From Mycolicibacterium lacusdiani (GTDB lineage: Bacteria; Actinomycetota; Actinomycetes; Mycobacteriales; Mycobacteriaceae): a stretch of 64,000 bases of DNA. A program made the position numbers and the translations under genes. Position 1 is the first letter of the stretch; each line of letters opens with the position of its first letter. Shown piece after piece: positions 62,742-64,000 of this stretch. The stretch lies in assembly GCF_021916785.1 (NCBI RefSeq), contig NZ_JAKCFC010000015.1, forward strand, positions 1 through 64,000, in the 5' to 3' direction. The notes beneath the pieces are model-generated. The model saw nothing but the letters and a program-made list of their open reading frames with translations, ran no database searches and was not told where the DNA came from.

Positions 62742-63593
62742 ATGAGCACGGTGAACGATGCGAATACTGGGACGGCGAATGCCGACGACGCCGACCGGAC
62801 GCTGAAGGCCAAGCACCGGGCGCTGTGGGCGTCCGGAGACTACCCCGCGGTCGCGGCGGAACTCATCCCGGCCCTCGGCCCGGAACTGGTGCGGGCGTGC
62901 GGTGTCGAATCCGGTGACCGGGTGCTCGACGTCGCGGCGGGGTCGGGCAACGCGGCCATCCCGGCGGCTGCCGCCGGCGCCGTGGTCACCGCGAGCGATC
63001 TGACCCCGGAACTGTTCGAACCGGGGCGCCGCATCGCGGCCTCCCACGGTGTCGAACTGGAGTGGGTGGAAGCCGATGCCGAGGCGATGCCGTTCGGCGA
63101 CGACGCGTTCGACGTCGTGATGTCCTGTGTCGGTGCAATGTTCGCGCCGCACCATCGGGCGACGGCTGACGAATTGGTCCGGGTGTGCCGGCCGGGCGGC
63201 ACCATCGGGATGATCAACTGGACGCCGCTGGGGTTCATCGGTCAGTTGTTCGCCACGATCAAGCCGTATGCGCCGCCACCGCCGCCCGGGGCGAGTCCGC
63301 CGCCGTCGTGGGGCGACGAAGACCACGTGCGAGAACTGTTCGGCGATCGCGTCTCGGACCTGACGACGAGGCGTCAGACGGTCACGCTCGACCACTGCGT
63401 CGACCCCGAGGAGTTCCGGGAGTACTGGAAGCGCAACTACGGACCGACCATCGCGGCGTACCGATTCAACGCCGAGGATCCCGAGCGGGTCGCCGCGCTC
63501 GACCGCGACTTCCTGCGGTTCCTCACCGACTGGCACCGCGAGGACGGCACGTGGGAGGCCGAATACCTGGTGGTGACCGCGACCAAGCGCTGA
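62742..63593 (+). CDS. SAM-dependent class I methyltransferase
   Basis: A 283-residue methyltransferase of the UbiE/Coq5-like group: VLDVAAGSGNAAIPAAAAGA (motif I), VVTASDLTPEL, DAEAMPFGDDAFDVVMS, and RVCRPGGTIGMINWTP. A proline-rich loop (PYAPPPPPGASPPPSWG) occurs before the last third. The ATG at 62742 is used. Substrate unknown; it lies between the ArsR and nicT genes. Confidence 0.85.
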   Translation: MSTVNDANTGTANADDADRTLKAKHRALWASGDYPAVAAELIPALGPELVRACGVESGDRVLDVAAGSGNAAIPAAAAGAVVTASDLTPELFEPGRRIAASHGVELEWVEADAEAMPFGDDAFDVVMSCVGAMFAPHHRATADELVRVCRPGGTIGMINWTPLGFIGQLFATIKPYAPPPPPGASPPPSWGDEDHVRELFGDRVSDLTTRRQTVTLDHCVDPEEFREYWKRNYGPTIAAYRFNAEDPERVAALDRDFLRFLTDWHREDGTWEAEYLVVTATKR

Positions 63594-63615
63594 TCGCGGG
63601 CCCGCCCCGGCATCA

Positions 63616-63643
63616 GGACATCTGTTCACGTGGACAGATGTCC
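63616..63643. promoter_or_regulatory. 28-bp palindrome upstream of nicT
   Basis: GGACATCTGT (63616-63625) and ACAGATGTCC (63634-63643) are perfect 10-bp inverted repeats around an 8-base spacer. It lies 24 bases before the nicT ATG and 23 bases after the methyltransferase stop, with no T tract, so an operator is more likely than a terminator. Confidence 0.8.
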
Positions 63644-63666
63644 AAACGGCGGCTTAGGCTCCCGAG

Positions 63667-64000
63667 ATGAGTGTCGAGTCCTCCTCAGCGGCGGCACCGG
63701 TCGTCCGCGCGGCCAGCTTCGACCGAGCCGACTGGACCTCGATCGCCACGATCTCCGCGATCGTCGTCGCGCTGCACGGCTTCGGCTGGGGCGTCCTGGT
63801 CTTCGGCGTCGCACCGCAGCACATCACCCTCGGGTCGGCAGGGGTGTTCGGGATCGGGCTGGGCGTGACGGCCTACCTGCTGGGGGTGCGGCACGCCTTC
63901 GACGCCGACCACATCGCGGTGATCGACAACACCACCCGCAAACTCGTCGGCGAGGGCAAGCGGTCGGTCTCAGCGGGTTTCTGGTTCTCCCTTGGCCATT
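63667..64000 (+). CDS. nicT: Nickel/cobalt transporter NicT (NiCoT family), 5' part
   Basis: The first 111 codons are in the window. The NiCoT signature RHAFDADHIAVIDNTTRKL (HX4DH) in helix 2 identifies a high-affinity nickel or cobalt importer of the plasma membrane; the first helix is WTSIATISAIVVALHGFGWGVLVFG. Matches Rv2856 in type and position. The gene runs off the right edge. Confidence 0.92.
   Translation, partial: MSVESSSAAAPVVRAASFDRADWTSIATISAIVVALHGFGWGVLVFGVAPQHITLGSAGVFGIGLGVTAYLLGVRHAFDADHIAVIDNTTRKLVGEGKRSVSAGFWFSLGH

Noticed and set aside
63616-63643. Terminator of the methyltransferase gene
   Set aside because: The palindrome has no T tract and its arms are only moderately GC-rich; position before nicT fits an operator better, although termination is not excluded.

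Overview
The window is a high-GC actinobacterial chromosome segment, almost certainly from a non-tuberculous, fast-growing Mycobacterium (Mycolicibacterium) species. Evidence is the GC-rich coding, frequent GTG/TTG starts, an MPT70/MPT83-type fasciclin pair, Rip1, a WS/DGAT acyltransferase, several F420/LLM oxidoreductases, and a core gene order that, from memory, follows M. tuberculosis H37Rv from about Rv2893 to Rv2856: LLM oxidoreductase, M23 peptidase, rpsB-tsf, amiC, Rv2887-type MarR regulator, pyrH-frr-cdsA-rlmN, fasciclins, dxr-rip1-ispG-GNAT, PBP-lipo, map, glnA4-amidotransferase-aldC-SDR, nicT. No database search was run; all orthology statements are recognition from sequence.

Layout. 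1-5234: a hairpin that may be an IS remnant, then the conserved translation block (rpsB, tsf) closed by a strong terminator, and the amidase amiC. 5461-11559: an accessory set of an ABC transporter with two unequal permeases, an APC amine/amino-acid permease and a TPQ copper amine oxidase. 11717-18346: a MarR regulator divergent from a methyltransferase with two operator-like palindromes between them, then pyrH, frr, cdsA, an EamA exporter, a LysR regulator and rlmN.

18354-36269: an 18-kb accessory catabolic island. It holds aldehyde, alcohol and short-chain dehydrogenases, a P450, a Baeyer-Villiger-type monooxygenase, an SMP-30 lactonase, an esterase, a class III CoA-transferase, an HpcH aldolase, an APH-type kinase next to an acyl-CoA dehydrogenase, an LLM oxidoreductase and a WS/DGAT. 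Two paralogous TetR regulators lie inside it. Five intergenic regions carry the same 28-bp dyad (YTTAC or CTTTAC, 16 bases, then GTnAnG), which suggests one regulon. The enzymes fit hydroxylation of an alicyclic or terpenoid-like substrate, oxidation to a ketone, oxygen insertion to a lactone or ester, hydrolysis, CoA activation and beta-oxidation-like breakdown. This is the best candidate in the window for an undescribed system.

36292-42762: DUF2631 protein, photolyase, LLM oxidoreductase, a PuuE-type deacetylase with an apparent internal deletion, a self-regulated MerR gene with an SDR, and the MPT70/MPT83 pair behind a SigK-like promoter but without dipZ. 42955-54424: MEP-pathway and envelope core genes (dxr, rip1, ispG, PBP-lipo), map and cobQ, and a hydrolase-fold protein lacking its nucleophile.

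54402-64000: a TetR/DUF6463 divergon with twin operators, a permease divergent from the glnA4 operon (a gamma-glutamyl-amine style pathway ending in its own GntR regulator), an ArsR regulator, a methyltransferase, and the start of nicT behind a 28-bp palindrome.
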